A stretch of 64,000 nt of DNA from JAAYUD01 sp963676865 (GCA_963676865.2 CAXXSS010000001.1:620001-684000); one strand, 5' to 3'; counted from the stretch's first letter, positions 37,399 to 51,289 are shown. The notes: generated from the letters alone by a model not told the origin. Made by a program: numbers and translations.

Positions 37399-37576
37399 GG
37401 CTAATATAAAGATGGAATTCGATGCATATTCACCCTACTTTTACCGGTGAGCCTTGATAAAGAGGACGGATAAGAAGAGTAAAAATTATGAATGAGATGT
37501 ATGAACGTGATAGACGGTGAACAGTCTGAATGACATGAGTGAGATGAATGCGATGTATGAACGGTCTGAATAGCCT

Positions 37577-37628
37577 AAAAAAAAGGAAAGGGTTCCGGCA
37601 GCCTGATCGGCTTTACCGGAACCCTTCC
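37577..37628 (-). terminator. Terminator of the rRNA operon
   Basis: On the minus strand, GGGTTCCGG pairs with CCGGAACCC with an inner GCC/GGC extension. The stem is followed by a run of eight T (the A-run at 37577-37584 on the plus strand). Confidence 0.92.
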
Positions 37629-37634
37629 TACTAA

Positions 37635-37744
<110 letters not shown>

Positions 37745-37849
37745 AAATATCCTTTGACATGACAGGCAAACAAGAAATCTTAAAACATAAGCGTGCTTTA
37801 AGTAAAAACACTGACGTATATGACAACCCAGTCTACAAAAGACTGAGGA

Positions 37850-40745
<2,896 letters not shown>

Positions 40746-40892
40746 CCTTCAGTAAAGTCAATCCTTCATTTTCACAAAGAACGGACTGGCATATACTTCA
40801 GCTTATTTGATCTTACTTTTACTCGTTACGTTTTCGTTTTCTTGTTTGTTTCATCATGTCAAATACCGCTTGTCTATTTCTCAAGACATTGG

Positions 40893-40966
40893 TGGAGAAT
40901 AACGGATTCGAACCGTTGACCCCCTGCTTGCAAAGCAGGTGCTCTAGCCAGCTGAGCTAATCCCCC
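40893..40966 (-). tRNA. tRNA-Ala (anticodon UGC), in the 16S-23S spacer
   Basis: The acceptor stem GGGGGAT pairs with ATTCTCC; the anticodon loop in CTGCT-TTGCAAG gives UGC; the T loop is TTCGAAT. CCA is encoded immediately after (40890-40892 on the plus strand as TGG). Confidence 0.96.
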
Positions 40967-40987
40967 GTAGTCAACCTGTGACATACG

Positions 40988-41061
40988 TAGTCCCAGGCAG
41001 AGTTGAACTGCCGACCTCTACATTATCAGTGTAGCGCTCTAACCAACTGAGCTATAGGACT
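40988..41061 (-). tRNA. tRNA-Ile (anticodon GAU), in the 16S-23S spacer
   Basis: The acceptor stem AGTCCTA pairs with TGGGACT; the anticodon loop CTGATAA gives GAU; the D and T arms are standard. It lies 21 bases ahead of tRNA-Ala in the order of transcription, giving the usual 16S-Ile-Ala-23S order. CCA is not encoded: ACTACG follows. Confidence 0.96.
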
Positions 41062-41237
41062 GACTGCTGTTGTTTGTTCAACCCCGGACCCTGAGAGCCC
41101 GGCTTCTTTCTTTTCTCTGGTATATTTTAGTATATAAACAATTGGAGGTACAAGAGCCCTTATTAAAAGGGAAGTTCCATTTTCGAACCGCAATGTCAAA
41201 AAGTCGGTGTAACTTCATCTCGGTCATTCGTCTCCAG

Positions 41238-42766
<1,529 letters not shown>

Positions 42767-43132
42767 GTATAATTTGTTTTTTCCGTATCTTACATCTCAG
42801 CCGAAACCGAAATACAAAATACTTTTTGTTTCCTCAGAACGAATATCCAAGACTATTGAAATTTCCTGTCTTCTATTTATTGACGGTTCGTTTCTTTTAC
42901 CCAGATACCAATACCTCGAAAGGCATCGTACCTGCTCTTGTACTACTCTATTGTTTATGTAACTATTTCAAATATCGCTTGTTTGCGCGTTGCTTTTTCA
43001 ACGGCGTCGTAAATACAAAGATAGGAACTTTTCTTTTAATCTTCCAAACTTTCAAGCAAAAATTTTAGTTTTTTTTTCAAAACCTCGTTTTTTCTTTTCA
43101 AATACGACTTTGTTTCTCTTGCAAAGCGGGTG
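42767..43132 (-). other. Leader of the rRNA transcript
   Basis: About 365 bases between the predicted start of transcription and mature 16S hold no gene. The stretch is very T-rich on the plus strand and would contain the processing stem partners and antitermination signals, which I cannot pinpoint. Confidence 0.5.
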
Positions 43133-43163
43133 CAAAGGTATAGCCTTTTCGTATACCATCCAA
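43133..43163 (-). promoter_or_regulatory. Promoter of the rRNA operon
   Basis: On the minus strand, TTTG at 43164-43161 and TACCTTTG at 43140-43133 are separated by 20 bases, a full match to the Bacteroides consensus. Only one such promoter is evident. Confidence 0.8.
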
Positions 43164-43251
43164 ACATTTCATGAACTTTTTTCTAAATATTTTTTGAATA
43201 TTTTCTTAAGTATTTTATTATCAGTAACATTACGCACTAACTTTTTTATAT

Positions 43252-43282
43252 ATAAAAGGAGCTTGTAGCAAGCCCCTTTTAT
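43252..43282 (-). terminator. Hairpin after the NagZ/beta-lactamase fusion gene
   Basis: ATAAAAGG-GCTTG and CAAGC-CCTTTTAT pair around a 3-base loop with a single A-C mismatch. It lies 22 bases after the stop of the minus-strand gene and upstream of the rRNA promoter, so it may shield that promoter. The T-run on the minus side is short. Confidence 0.6.
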
Positions 43283-43303
43283 CTCATCACCTAATAAATA
43301 ATA

Positions 43304-46288
43304 TTATTTTCGTTTCAGCGCTTGGTATATTACATCTTGAATCCGCTCCCTTATCTTCAAATCATGCAGTTTATTTTCCCAGGCATTAGGATAAGTTCTA
43401 TTACTCAAGAACACATATACCAAATGATTTTCAGGATCGACCCAAGCGCACGTCCCCGTAAAACCGGTATGACCATAAACAGAAACAGGAGCCGAAAGAG
43501 AACAAGGGCTATTCATCACATTCTTTTTATCGGGTTTATCAAATCCCAGTCCCCGGCGACTAATACGAGAGGTGACCGTCGTAAACAAATGGCAAGTCTC
43601 CTCACTTAGATAGCGTTGTCCATCAAGTTCTCCACCATTCAGTATCATCTGATAGATACGTGCTACATCCTCGGCCGAAGAGAACAAGCCTGCATTACCA
43701 GAAACTCCTCCCAAGAATGCAGCCGATTCGTCATTCGGATAACCATGAAGTTCTTTCTTACGCAAGAAGTGGTCTATGGAAGAAGGAATAACTTCACTGG
43801 CACTATAATATCTGAGCGGAAGATAAGCCGTATGTTGTAATGCCATAGGCATGAAGAACTCCCGACGCAAATATTTATCAAGAGCAGTACCTGTTACCTG
43901 TTCCACTATTTGCTTTAACAAAACAAAACCGATATCACTATATAAATAACGTTTTGGTCCCATAGGCAAGGCCGCTATCTTCGTCATCACGTCTTGCCTA
44001 AAAGAATCGGCAAGCCACAGCCCATCACAGACCTCTATAGAATATCCTGCACGAGCAGAGGGAGATGTCAATCCCTGTTTAAATTTGAAGTTAGGATTTG
44101 CCCAAACCCCTTTGCCTATCTGAATGGTATGTATCTCATCTTTCCGCACACTAAAGAGCGACCCTTTATAGCTTTTAGGGTCAATGGCACTCATATAGAA
44201 TGTCGTTCCAGATGGCAGCCCCGATTCGTGCAGCAATAGCTCTCGGATAGTGATATTCTTCTTATTGGTCTTTCGCAGGTAAGGCAGATATCTGGATGCT
44301 TTATCGTCGAGCGCCAGACTTCCCCTATCATATAGCTTCATTATAGCAAGAAGTGTACCTGTTGTTTTAGAAAGAGAAGCCAAATCGCACATATCGGTAG
44401 AGCGCACAAGGAAGTTGTCAGCATACGTATGTGTTCCAAAAGATCTATTATAGACCGTTCGACCATCCTTCAAAACCACAACTTGACAACCGGGATAAGC
44501 TTCTTCTTTCAATCCTTCACCGACAATTTCTTCTATCCGTTTCAATACAGTAGAACTCAATCCATATTCTTCCGGAACATAATGATAAGGAGTACTAGGA
44601 GTTATCGTCTCACCAACTCCTGCTGTAAAAAGAGCACCAATGCCCGCAGATAATCTTCCGTCAACAGTTGCTTTGCCGAACAGAGCTTTTGCCGTTTGAA
44701 TTTCCACATCGGCACGAGTATTGTGTGACAAGATTATCGCAGAAGCCAATGTCAATCCCTTCTCCAGTTGAAGCATCATTTTGGATGCCGTAAAAGAGAC
44801 ATATATAATAGGAGACTTAGGAGCAAATTTATCGAAAAAAGATTCGTACGGAATTAATCGCTCCTCTGCAACCGCCACTATTATCCTTTTATATTGAGCT
44901 AACGAGTCGCGGAGCTGTTTCTGTTCTACATCCGACAAATCAGGACGCAAATGAAAAGAATTGACCACGGTGTATTTTGCAAGTTGCGCACCAAAGGCCT
45001 CATACGATTTGGGATCGCCTACCCCAAGCAGCGCCACCTCTTTTATATCCGGCGACAGAGGCAAGACCTTATCTTTATTGTCGGCAACAGTTATGGCTGC
45101 CAAATTGAGCCGACGAATCAAATCGCGCACCTTAGGCGTATTCAGGCTCGACATCAAAGTCGAAGCGTTTATATACGGTTTATGCGACAAGCCTAACACA
45201 TATTTATATGTCAACACCTTACGGCATTTATTTTCGATATCGGCTACCGATAGTTGCCCATTAGCAACACCTGCCATCACATTATCTATTTCTTTTTCCA
45301 AGTCAGAAGGAGCCAACACCATATCGTTTCCTGCCCTAAGTGCCTGCAAGCATACGTTCGATTCGCCAGCAACTCCTTTCATAGACAAAGCATCTGTAAA
45401 GATCAAACCTTTGAATTTAAACTCTTCAGTGAGCAAAGAGTAGACAATATTGCGCGAAAGAGACGAAGGTAGACCGCCTACCGGATCGAATACAGGAACT
45501 TGAAGATGTCCCACCATAATACCACTCAATCCCGCATGAATTGCTTCTTTAAAAGGATATAGTTCGACACTGTCGAGACGCTCCCTCGAGAAAGGCAACA
45601 CCGGCAATGCTTTATGAGAATCGACATTGGTATCACCATGTCCCGGAAAATGTTTGCAAACCGAAAGCACGCCCGCGCTTTCCAAACCCGACGCATAAGC
45701 AATGACTTTATCGGCCACACGAATAGGATTTTCTCCGAACGAGCGACTATTGATAACCGGATTCTTAGGGTTGATATTGACATCCGCATCTGGAGCAAAG
45801 TTACATTGAATACCCATGAAACGACATTCGCGAGCCATCTCTCTACCATATTCATATATCAACCTATCATCCTGAATACATCCCAACGTCATATTTTTCG
45901 GAAACGACGGAGTTCCACGAAGCCTCATCGCCAATCCCCACTCCCCATCACACATTATCATGATAGGAATTTGAGACATCGATTGAGCAGCGTTCGTTAC
46001 CTTAGCCTGAGTAATGGGATCACCTCCCGAAAATAGGATGCCACCTATCTTATACTGCTTTACTGTTTTCTGGAGCATCTTCATATTGGCTTTGGATTGC
46101 TCCGGAGCCATCGTATAAATGAATAATTGCCCCACTTTCTCACGCAACGTCATACGAGCCATGGTAGATTCTACCCACTCGGTACATTGTTTGTTATGCT
46201 GGGCTTTAAAAAGCAACAATGGCTCTACCTGACCTACAGCACACAAAAAGAGAATAAAAGATATTACAGTAATCGTTAATCTTTTCAT
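43304..46288 (-). CDS. Fusion of GH3 beta-N-acetylglucosaminidase (NagZ-like) and beta-lactamase-family serine hydrolase
   Basis: The 994-residue exported protein has a signal peptide (1-20), a GH3 domain at about 40-360 and a serine beta-lactamase/penicillin-binding fold at about 575-985. In the GH3 part, the NagZ catalytic loop KHFPGHGDTNVDSH (212-225) and the nucleophile Asp299 (IFTDALSM) are present. In the second part, the SxxK motif is S638-LS-K641, YSD fills the second motif and HTG replaces KTG. The likely role is peptidoglycan turnover in the periplasm, with the second half acting on peptide or ester bonds. It overlaps the downstream stop-start of the metallophosphatase gene by 4 bases. 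Confidence 0.95.
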   Translation of the reverse strand: MKRLTITVISFILFLCAVGQVEPLLLFKAQHNKQCTEWVESTMARMTLREKVGQLFIYTMAPEQSKANMKMLQKTVKQYKIGGILFSGGDPITQAKVTNAAQSMSQIPIMIMCDGEWGLAMRLRGTPSFPKNMTLGCIQDDRLIYEYGREMARECRFMGIQCNFAPDADVNINPKNPVINSRSFGENPIRVADKVIAYASGLESAGVLSVCKHFPGHGDTNVDSHKALPVLPFSRERLDSVELYPFKEAIHAGLSGIMVGHLQVPVFDPVGGLPSSLSRNIVYSLLTEEFKFKGLIFTDALSMKGVAGESNVCLQALRAGNDMVLAPSDLEKEIDNVMAGVANGQLSVADIENKCRKVLTYKYVLGLSHKPYINASTLMSSLNTPKVRDLIRRLNLAAITVADNKDKVLPLSPDIKEVALLGVGDPKSYEAFGAQLAKYTVVNSFHLRPDLSDVEQKQLRDSLAQYKRIIVAVAEERLIPYESFFDKFAPKSPIIYVSFTASKMMLQLEKGLTLASAIILSHNTRADVEIQTAKALFGKATVDGRLSAGIGALFTAGVGETITPSTPYHYVPEEYGLSSTVLKRIEEIVGEGLKEEAYPGCQVVVLKDGRTVYNRSFGTHTYADNFLVRSTDMCDLASLSKTTGTLLAIMKLYDRGSLALDDKASRYLPYLRKTNKKNITIRELLLHESGLPSGTTFYMSAIDPKSYKGSLFSVRKDEIHTIQIGKGVWANPNFKFKQGLTSPSARAGYSIEVCDGLWLADSFRQDVMTKIAALPMGPKRYLYSDIGFVLLKQIVEQVTGTALDKYLRREFFMPMALQHTAYLPLRYYSASEVIPSSIDHFLRKKELHGYPNDESAAFLGGVSGNAGLFSSAEDVARIYQMILNGGELDGQRYLSEETCHLFTTVTSRISRRGLGFDKPDKKNVMNSPCSLSAPVSVYGHTGFTGTCAWVDPENHLVYVFLSNRTYPNAWENKLHDLKIRERIQDVIYQALKRK

Positions 46289-47121
46289 TTCGCCTCCAAT
46301 GTCATATCTACCTCACCTACTTTTACTCCTCTACTACCCGAGTGTACCAACAAGACAGACTTTCCTGTCTTATCAGATATATTGAGAGGAACTTTCAAGA
46401 AAGTATGAGAATGTCCGCCCAATACCACATCGATGCCTTGTGTCTGAGGTATTATTTTCTTATCGTCATCTATTCCCAAATGCGACAGGCAAATCACCAC
46501 ATCGCACTTTTCGTCACGACGAAGCATCGAAGACATTTTATTAGCTACTGCAAGAGGATCCTTATAAACGATTTTACCATAATTTTTGGCTTGCACCAAA
46601 CCTACCAACTTGGGGTCGAGAGCAAAGATTCCGATACGAACGCCCTCCCGCACAATAACAAGATAAGGCTTTACCATATTTTGAAGCACCGTTCCTTTAA
46701 AGTCATAATTGGAAGATACTATAGGAAACTTCGCACGTTTGAATATTCGGGCCATATTATCCAGACCGAAATCAAATTCGTGATTGCCTATCGTTGCCAC
46801 ATCGTATTTCATCTCGTTCATCATATCGATTTCGGCATTTCCCTTAAACATATTATAATAAGGAGTACCTTGTGAAAAGTCACCACAATCAACAAGTAAT
46901 AAGTGCGGATGTTCCTTGCGCATTTGTTCCAGCAAAGCTAAGCGACGCAGCGTTCCGCCTTTTCCATAATCCCGATCACCCGATTGATCTACCGGTTCGA
47001 GCTGGCTATGAGTATCACTCGTCTGCAAAATAAGCAACTGTTTTTGTTGTGCCGACAGCGAAAGGCTGATACAACAAACAAATACCGATATTATATAGTA
47101 TCTAAAACTTTTTTTCATCAT
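46285..47121 (-). CDS. Metallophosphatase, N-terminal half of a 5'-nucleotidase
   Basis: The 278-residue exported protein has a signal peptide (ISVFVCCISLSLSAQ) and a calcineurin-like phosphoesterase domain with the metal motifs LQTSDTHSQLEP (DxH), LLLVDCGDFSQG (GD), TIGNHEFDFG (GNHE) and VVLGGHSHTF (GHxH). This is the catalytic domain of UshA-type 5'-nucleotidases without the C-terminal substrate domain, which is encoded by the gene just upstream. The frame extends to a TTG at 47142, but the ATG at 47121 gives a standard signal peptide. Its stop overlaps the ATG of the NagZ fusion gene. Confidence 0.93.
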   Translation of the reverse strand: MMKKSFRYYIISVFVCCISLSLSAQQKQLLILQTSDTHSQLEPVDQSGDRDYGKGGTLRRLALLEQMRKEHPHLLLVDCGDFSQGTPYYNMFKGNAEIDMMNEMKYDVATIGNHEFDFGLDNMARIFKRAKFPIVSSNYDFKGTVLQNMVKPYLVIVREGVRIGIFALDPKLVGLVQAKNYGKIVYKDPLAVANKMSSMLRRDEKCDVVICLSHLGIDDDKKIIPQTQGIDVVLGGHSHTFLKVPLNISDKTGKSVLLVHSGSRGVKVGEVDMTLEAK

Positions 47122-47135
47122 CACTCTTCTTTTTG

Positions 47136-47966
47136 CTAACAATTACTGACATACGATTGTTTGAAAACGATACGTCCTCCTATCTTCGATTCAACTTCCT
47201 TGCCCTGCTTCGTTTGATTCTTCACATACTGCATAAAAGTTTCTCTCACCAAGACATCATCTCGGTTTATATGCTTCACACCCTTTTCGGCAAAGACTTT
47301 AAAGCCATCGTTTCCCTCTGCCAGATAATTGAGTGTTGCCACCGTATAGGTCTTTTCGGCTTTAATAGGCTGCCCGCCAACTGTCGCATCAATCAGACGC
47401 CATGGTTCTTTCGATACTACCATTGACACGCCGCTAACACCTCCGCCATTGCGAACTATTTCTCGCATCAACTCCATTAGTTGAGTTCCATTCAATATCA
47501 CTATAGAGATTGTATTTTCGAAAGGCAATATTTCATATATATTGGCCACCGTGATCTTTCCCTTAGGTAAGATAGAACGAATGCCTCCGATATTCATCAA
47601 AGCCATATCGCACGGTTTACCCAATATGTCGCTACCTTTAGAACGTATCAGATCGGCTATCAGATTGGACAAAAGTCCTTCAGGATTGGCACGTTCCGCT
47701 GCTTTCATCAGTTGCGCCGAAGTACCTATTTGAGTAGACATTACTTCTTCCACCTTCTTTTTATACCCCTGAAGCACTCTTTCTGCTCCAATGTTATGTT
47801 CCCTGTCAAAAGCCGAATCGACCGTGAGGAACTTTCCCTTAACGCTTGTTACTACATAGCGACGAGTATTTTCACCTTTGTTCGATTGCGATTGAGCTGC
47901 TTGTGGAGAAACCGTCAACAGCGCCATTGCAAAAGAGAAAGGTAGTATTAATCGATGTTTCATCAT
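47136..47966 (-). CDS. 5'-nucleotidase C-terminal domain protein (separate polypeptide)
   Basis: The 276-residue exported protein has a signal peptide (LILPFSFAMALLTVSPQAAQS) and matches the substrate-binding C-terminal domain of 5'-nucleotidases: LLSNLIADLIRSKGSDI, MALMNIGGIRSILPKGKITV, ILPFENTISIVILNGTQL and VATLNYLAEGNDGFKVF. It lacks the metal motifs. The metallophosphatase gene follows after 14 bases. The order (C-terminal domain first) shows that this is not a frameshifted single gene. The two proteins probably pair in the periplasm. Confidence 0.93.
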   Translation of the reverse strand: MMKHRLILPFSFAMALLTVSPQAAQSQSNKGENTRRYVVTSVKGKFLTVDSAFDREHNIGAERVLQGYKKKVEEVMSTQIGTSAQLMKAAERANPEGLLSNLIADLIRSKGSDILGKPCDMALMNIGGIRSILPKGKITVANIYEILPFENTISIVILNGTQLMELMREIVRNGGGVSGVSMVVSKEPWRLIDATVGGQPIKAEKTYTVATLNYLAEGNDGFKVFAEKGVKHINRDDVLVRETFMQYVKNQTKQGKEVESKIGGRIVFKQSYVSNC

Positions 47967-48004
47967 TATTATCCCTTTTTAGACCTACAAATATATAAAA
48001 AATA

Positions 48005-48036
48005 TTTGTTCACTTCAACTATTTTTAGTTACTTTG
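48005..48036 (+). promoter_or_regulatory. Promoter of rplS
   Basis: TTTG at 48005-48008 and TTACTTTG at 48029-48036 (one mismatch to the consensus) are 20 bases apart. The leader of about 85 bases could hold a regulatory structure, but none is obvious. Confidence 0.65.
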
Positions 48037-48122
48037 CACCGCTTTAGCGCAATCGCTGTCAAGAAAGAGATACTTGATATGTTGCGTACTGACGTTTAAT
48101 AATATAAATAAAAAACGAAGCA

Positions 48123-48476
48123 ATGGACTTAATTAAAATTGCAGAAGAAGCATTTGCTACTAAAAAAGAGTATCCGAAATTTAAATCTGGCGATACTATC
48201 ACAGTAGCATACCGCATTGTGGAAGGTAGCAAAGAGCGTCTACAGATGTACCGCGGAGTCGTTATCAAAATTGCCGGTCACGGTGACAAGAAACGTTTCA
48301 CTGTTCGCAAGATGTCTGGTACGATTGGTGTAGAAAGAATTTTCCCTATTGAATCTCCGGCTATCGATAGCATCGAGTTAAATAAGGTTGGTAAAGTTCG
48401 CCGCGCCAAACTTTATTATCTTCGCAAACTTACGGGTAAAAAAGCTAGAATCAAAGAGAAAAGAGTTAACGCTTAA
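48123..48476 (+). CDS. rplS: 50S ribosomal protein L19
   Basis: L19 lies at the 30S-50S interface. The 117-residue protein shows the family blocks FKSGDTITVAYRIVEGSKER, QMYRGVVIKIAGHG, FTVRKMSGTIGVERIFP and the close LYYLRKLTGKKARIKE. Unusually for gene order in many bacteria, trmD and rimM are not adjacent; it is transcribed alone, which is common in Bacteroidetes. Confidence 0.98.
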   Translation: MDLIKIAEEAFATKKEYPKFKSGDTITVAYRIVEGSKERLQMYRGVVIKIAGHGDKKRFTVRKMSGTIGVERIFPIESPAIDSIELNKVGKVRRAKLYYLRKLTGKKARIKEKRVNA

Positions 48477-48501
48477 TCTCCACGATTTGCAAAGAAATAA
48501 A

Positions 48502-48534
48502 AAGAGGAAATTCTATCATGAGTTTCCTTTTTTT
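48502..48534 (+). terminator. Terminator of rplS
   Basis: AGGAAATTC pairs with GAGTTTCCT (one T-G pair) across a 6-base loop and is followed by TTTTTT. Confidence 0.8.
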
Positions 48535-48674
48535 ATTGCCCTCAAGAGCTACTTAAGAGAATATAAGCACAGCAAAATATTTCGGTAATTACGACACATC
48601 TTGAAGCCGTTGCAACAGCCTCAGCAAGTCGAGACAATCGGATATGAGAGTCTTTGGCTTTATTTGCCGATGGG

Positions 48675-49856
48675 CTAAATCTTTCGTCTCACAGCCCTTG
48701 ATATTTCTAGAAACATGTATTTTCGATTGTTCGAGCGGATGTATTTGCTATGTGCCAAGAATTTGTTTCGCGCATACTCTTTCGACTTTGTAAAAGTAAG
48801 CAACGACATCTCGTTTTGCGAGCGTCCAAGACTGATAGAGTCCAGTTTTTCTTCGGGAAAGAAGTCATCCAAATCGACATCCCCAATCATAGTCGTCTCC
48901 AAATAATTAGCTTCGCGATGGCTGGGGTCTGTATAATATCCCACAAACATATGTCCCGGAATACGAACAAGTATCGGATCTATATTGATGGCACGAAGCA
49001 AAGATGCAAAGAGCACACTACCGTCCACACAATTAATCTGCGAAGCCTTCAGTGCATCGTCGAATGTACGTACCCGCTGCGAAAAGACCACATTGCTCGA
49101 TAAGCTACTATACGATACCGAGCTGTAACGGAACTTACGCTTCTGCAACACATTCCACAACGCATAGACCTGCCTGTCCACATATCCTTTCTGGTGGCTT
49201 TGGTATCCTAAGAAGCGATCAACGATACGAGTATTCAATGCCTCGCGAAGAATGCCGTCAATCAGAGGATTTTCTTCGTTGACGTAAGCAGCAAAAAACA
49301 GATAGGTGGGATGATACCTGTTGCGATGATCCATATAACCGGTGAGACATTCGTTGATGCTTCTCACCGAGAATGTACGTACTTTCTGTCCAAGGCTTTT
49401 TCCATTCACCTCTACTTTGACAGCCACGCTTATCGGTTCGGCCATCTCGTTATTGCGCAACCGCTCATAATTCCAAATAATATCCGGATAAATCGTATAA
49501 TATGTCTTCTTATGAGGCAATACAAATTCCGAAACCGAATGCCGAAAGAAAGGACTTTCGCCTACCTCTATTCTCACTCTGCAATTTGGTGCAGGCGACC
49601 ACAACCTGACAGATATAGCAGACTTGGGATTACCAATGAAAGGTGGTTCAGAGGGCCTGACGATATACACATCTGTCGTAGCAGTCGACAAGATTGCCGA
49701 AGGAAAGATATTGCCTCCCAAATCGTCGGTAATTTCAAAATCTGGTATTGCCGATATAGTCTTTACAACAAGAATGACCACAATGCCAACGACGAGAATC
49801 AATCCGCCTACTAGCAGTTTTCGTTTATTCCGTATGATATGAGCGATTTCAATCAT
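48675..49856 (-). CDS. Membrane-anchored transglutaminase-like protein
   Basis: The 393-residue protein has one N-terminal membrane helix (LVGGLILVVGIVVILVV, about 15-32) and a periplasmic part. A beta-rich region (about 50-170) precedes a transglutaminase-like core: the candidate catalytic cysteine is Cys276 in INCVDGSVLFASLLRA, the histidine His302 in RIPGHMFVGYY, and an acidic residue follows in the ETTMIGDVDL stretch. The fold covers peptidases and cross-linking enzymes, so the reaction is not known. It stands alone, convergent with rplS. Confidence 0.83.
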   Translation of the reverse strand: MIEIAHIIRNKRKLLVGGLILVVGIVVILVVKTISAIPDFEITDDLGGNIFPSAILSTATTDVYIVRPSEPPFIGNPKSAISVRLWSPAPNCRVRIEVGESPFFRHSVSEFVLPHKKTYYTIYPDIIWNYERLRNNEMAEPISVAVKVEVNGKSLGQKVRTFSVRSINECLTGYMDHRNRYHPTYLFFAAYVNEENPLIDGILREALNTRIVDRFLGYQSHQKGYVDRQVYALWNVLQKRKFRYSSVSYSSLSSNVVFSQRVRTFDDALKASQINCVDGSVLFASLLRAINIDPILVRIPGHMFVGYYTDPSHREANYLETTMIGDVDLDDFFPEEKLDSISLGRSQNEMSLLTFTKSKEYARNKFLAHSKYIRSNNRKYMFLEISRAVRRKI

Positions 49857-50143
49857 TATATTTCAACGCTTTATTCTACACACAAAAATAGAGAAAATTC
49901 GAACATCCCGAAACAATCTCAGCAACAAATACGCTCGACATACAAAGATTAACAACAAACAATCAGAAAATAACCAAAAGATTCTTGCATATTCTTAAGA
50001 AAAAAATTAATTTAGCAAGTTATAGTTGTCTGGTACGAATATTGTTTATATACAAATACAGAGTCTCATTAATAAGGTGCAGATTGATGCTGCAACACGA
50101 GACGACATATATTTAGTTCGTTAACAAAAAGAATAAATTAGTT

Positions 50144-51289
50144 ATGGAAAATTTCAGCTTTCAAAATCCGGTCAAACTGATTATGGGACGTGGCATGATC
50201 GCCCAACTCGCTCACGAGATACCGAGTGACAAGCGTATCATGATAACATTTGGTGGAGGTAGTGTGAAGAGCAATGGCGTATACGACCAAGTTAAAACAG
50301 CACTCAAAGACCATTATACAATAGAATTCTGGGGCATCGAATCCAATCCCAGTATCGAAACATTGCGTAAAGCCATCGAATATGGCAAAGAAAACAAAGT
50401 CGACTTTCTGTTGGCAGTAGGTGGAGGTTCGGTTATTGACGGAACCAAACTGATCTCGGCAGGATTGTTGTACGACGGCGACGCTTGGGACTTAGTTCTT
50501 TCCGGCAAACCGGCTACTCGCACCGTTCCTCTGGCTACCGTGCTGACGTTGCCGGCTACCGGTTCGGAGATGAATGCCGGCGCTGTCATCTCTCGTCACG
50601 AGACAAAAGAGAAGTATCCTTTCTATGCCGGCTATCCTTTGTTTTCTATCCTCGACCCCGAAGTGACTTTCTCGCTGCCCGCTTATCAGATAGCATGCGG
50701 CATTGCAGATACATATGTTCATGTCATGGAACAATACCTCACCACTACCGGACAAAGTCGGGTAATGGATCGTTGGGCAGAAGGAATACTACAAACCCTT
50801 GTCGAGATAGCACCTCAAATAAAAGAGAACAAACACGACTATCAACTGATGTCAGACTTTATGCTTTCGGCTACGATGGCGCTCAATGGGTTTATAGCCA
50901 TGGGAGTATCGCAAGACTGGGCTACCCACATGATCGGTCACGAACTTACCGCTCTACATGGACTAACACACGGACATACCCTGGCTATCATCCTACCGGC
51001 AACAATGCAAGTACTCCGTAAAGCAAAAGGCGATAAGCTGATACAATATGGAGAAAGAGTATGGAATATCACCACCGGCACTAGAGAAGAGCGCATCGAC
51101 AAAGCCATTCGCTGCACCGAAGACTTCTTCCGTTCGCTGGGATTGACCACTCGCCTACACGAGGAAAACATTGGAGAAGATACCATTGGCGAAATAGAAC
51201 GTCGATTCAATGCACGCAACGCCAAGTACGGCGAAAACCAAGATGTGACAGGAGCCGTTGCCCGCAAAATACTAGAAACGGCACTCTAA
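50144..51289 (+). CDS. Iron-containing alcohol dehydrogenase, YqhD-like
   Basis: The 381-residue enzyme belongs to group III alcohol dehydrogenases. The nucleotide region has TFGGGSV near 36 and VGGGSVID at 92-99. The four metal ligands fit the YqhD positions shifted by five: Asp189 and His193 (IADTYVHVMEQ), His262 (DWATHMIGHE) and His276 (LHGLTHGHT). The YqhD branch reduces aldehydes, including methylglyoxal and butyraldehyde, mainly with NADPH. Methylglyoxal synthase is the next gene on this strand, after a terminator, which makes an aldehyde-removal role attractive but unproved. Confidence 0.93.
   Translation: MENFSFQNPVKLIMGRGMIAQLAHEIPSDKRIMITFGGGSVKSNGVYDQVKTALKDHYTIEFWGIESNPSIETLRKAIEYGKENKVDFLLAVGGGSVIDGTKLISAGLLYDGDAWDLVLSGKPATRTVPLATVLTLPATGSEMNAGAVISRHETKEKYPFYAGYPLFSILDPEVTFSLPAYQIACGIADTYVHVMEQYLTTTGQSRVMDRWAEGILQTLVEIAPQIKENKHDYQLMSDFMLSATMALNGFIAMGVSQDWATHMIGHELTALHGLTHGHTLAIILPATMQVLRKAKGDKLIQYGERVWNITTGTREERIDKAIRCTEDFFRSLGLTTRLHEENIGEDTIGEIERRFNARNAKYGENQDVTGAVARKILETAL

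Noticed and set aside
46285..47966. A single 5'-nucleotidase gene broken by a frameshift
   Set aside because: The C-terminal domain is encoded upstream of the N-terminal domain and each has its own signal peptide.
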